Shown here in pieces: positions 63,333-64,000 of a stretch of DNA of 64,000 bases. The notes under the pieces are model-generated. The model was not told the origin of the DNA. It searched no databases and saw nothing but the letters and a program-made list of their open reading frames with translations. Each line of letters begins with the position of its first letter. The first letter of the stretch is position 1. The stretch is from Mesorhizobium sp. B2-8-5 (GTDB taxonomy: Bacteria > Pseudomonadota > Alphaproteobacteria > Rhizobiales > Rhizobiaceae). The stretch lies in contig NZ_CP083951.1 in NCBI RefSeq assembly GCF_006440675.2, forward strand, positions 3,319,501 to 3,383,500, read 5' to 3'. A program made the translations under genes and the position numbers.

Positions 63333-64000
63333 TCAGCTCCGCTGCTGCACGCCGGTGATGACTTGCGCGCCCTCGTCGAGGCCGGACGTGATCTCGGTCA
63401 ACTCGCCGTCGCTCGAGCCGATCTTGACGTTGACCGGGTGCGGCCGGCCGTTCTCCAGCACGTAAAGAGTGCGCGACCCGTCGGTCGGGGCTTTCGTTGC
63501 CTCGCGCTGCCGGTTGGGACGGCCCATGCGGCCGGTGAACAGGTCGCTGAAGCTCCAGCCGCGGGCCTGCTGTTGCATCGGACGATAGCGGAAGGCGGTC
63601 GAGGGGACGGTAAGCACGCCCTTGGCCTGCCGGGTCACGACCGATACCGTGGCCGTCATGCCGGGCCGCAAGAGAAGCTCGCCATTGTCGACTTCGAGGC
63701 GCGCATTGTAGGTCACGACGCCATCGGTGGTGACCGAGGCGTAGGAGATATCGCGGATCTCGGCATCGAAGGGTCGGTCCGGGAAAGCGTCGACCATGAA
63801 ACGGGCATGCTGGCCGGGCTTAACCTGGCCGATATCGGCCTCGTCGACCGCGGCCTGCAATTCCATGTTGCGAAGGTCGGCGGCGATGACGAAGAGCACC
63901 GGCGCCTGCAGCGAGGACGCGACCGTCTGGCCGGGATCGACCGAGCGCGTCAGCACGATGCCGTCGATCGGCGCATAGATGGTGCTCTTGGCGAGATCGG
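63333..64000 (-). CDS. MacA-like membrane fusion protein, C-terminal part (window edge)
   Basis: Only the last 222 or so residues are seen; the gene continues beyond the right edge. TIYAPIDGIVLTRSVDPGQTVASSLQAPVLFVIAADL is the barrel-sandwich lipoyl half, followed by DEADIGQVKPGQHARFMVDAFPDRPF and the membrane-proximal part (RPGMTATVSVVTRQAKGVLTVPSTAFRY). It is the periplasmic adaptor of the tripartite exporter formed with the ATPase and permease genes downstream. No outer-membrane factor is in the window. Confidence 0.9.
   Translation of the reverse strand, partial: DLAKSTIYAPIDGIVLTRSVDPGQTVASSLQAPVLFVIAADLRNMELQAAVDEADIGQVKPGQHARFMVDAFPDRPFDAEIRDISYASVTTDGVVTYNARLEVDNGELLLRPGMTATVSVVTRQAKGVLTVPSTAFRYRPMQQQARGWSFSDLFTGRMGRPNRQREATKAPTDGSRTLYVLENGRPHPVNVKIGSSDGELTEITSGLDEGAQVITGVQQRS

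Overview
The window is a gene-dense, high-GC stretch of an alphaproteobacterial chromosome. It most resembles Mesorhizobium or a close relative in the Rhizobiales. The clues are a two-piece permuted tmRNA whose tag reads ANDNYAEARLAA, an alphaproteobacterial SspB, rhizobial families (BA14K, DUF4169, DUF2853, DUF4424), GTTC-N7-GTTC SOS-box grammar, and palindromic intergenic elements of a rhizobial type. Most genes are housekeeping or metabolic. No prophage, CRISPR array, IS element or intact tRNA gene was seen. The genus is an inference.

Layout. 1-9.7 kb: the end of an AsmA-like protein, a divergent MarR/ClC pair with a perfect palindromic operator, an sspB-DUF4169-RHH operon, a TetR/Bcr-type exporter pair, an AAA ATPase, then tmRNA. 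9.8-20.9 kb: thyA and folA-hflK-hflC-DUF2065-degP, separated by a molybdate module (mop, modABC, HTH-only modE) plus cobF and a DUF4424 protein. 20.8-29.3 kb: a decayed PIN toxin with its antitoxin, serB and miaA with overlapping 5' ends, a diguanylate cyclase, a HerA-like ATPase and a XRE-cupin regulator. 29.3-33.4 kb: a LysR regulator divergent from a probable tmpAB pair for methylated aminophosphonate breakdown, a flavin monooxygenase and a fragment of an AcoR-type regulator.

33.5-45.7 kb: ilvBN behind a leader-peptide attenuator, a LysE exporter ending in a 54-bp palindrome, an RND pump, a cobalt-type nitrile hydratase operon, an SOS-boxed RecD-like helicase and pdxJ. 45.8-57.5 kb: two tandem kup potassium transporters with homogenised 3' ends, a QorB/HxlR pair, a FAD oxidoreductase, a Rieske-GST operon facing a MarR gene across three operator copies, a DUF1772 gene broken by one amber codon, its TetR neighbour, and ilvC. 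57.6-64 kb: an AT-rich orphan gene, PilZ and BA14K proteins, a phosphatase-NUDIX pair, and a MacAB-like ABC exporter running off the right edge.

Connections. ilvB, ilvN and ilvC supply the first two shared steps of branched-chain amino acid synthesis from two separate loci. SspB (ClpXP adaptor) and tmRNA (which makes the tag SspB recognises) lie 3 kb apart. Many regulators sit divergently beside their likely targets with visible inverted repeats, so this window is rich in readable local regulation. All family calls come from reading motifs by eye; no database search was possible.
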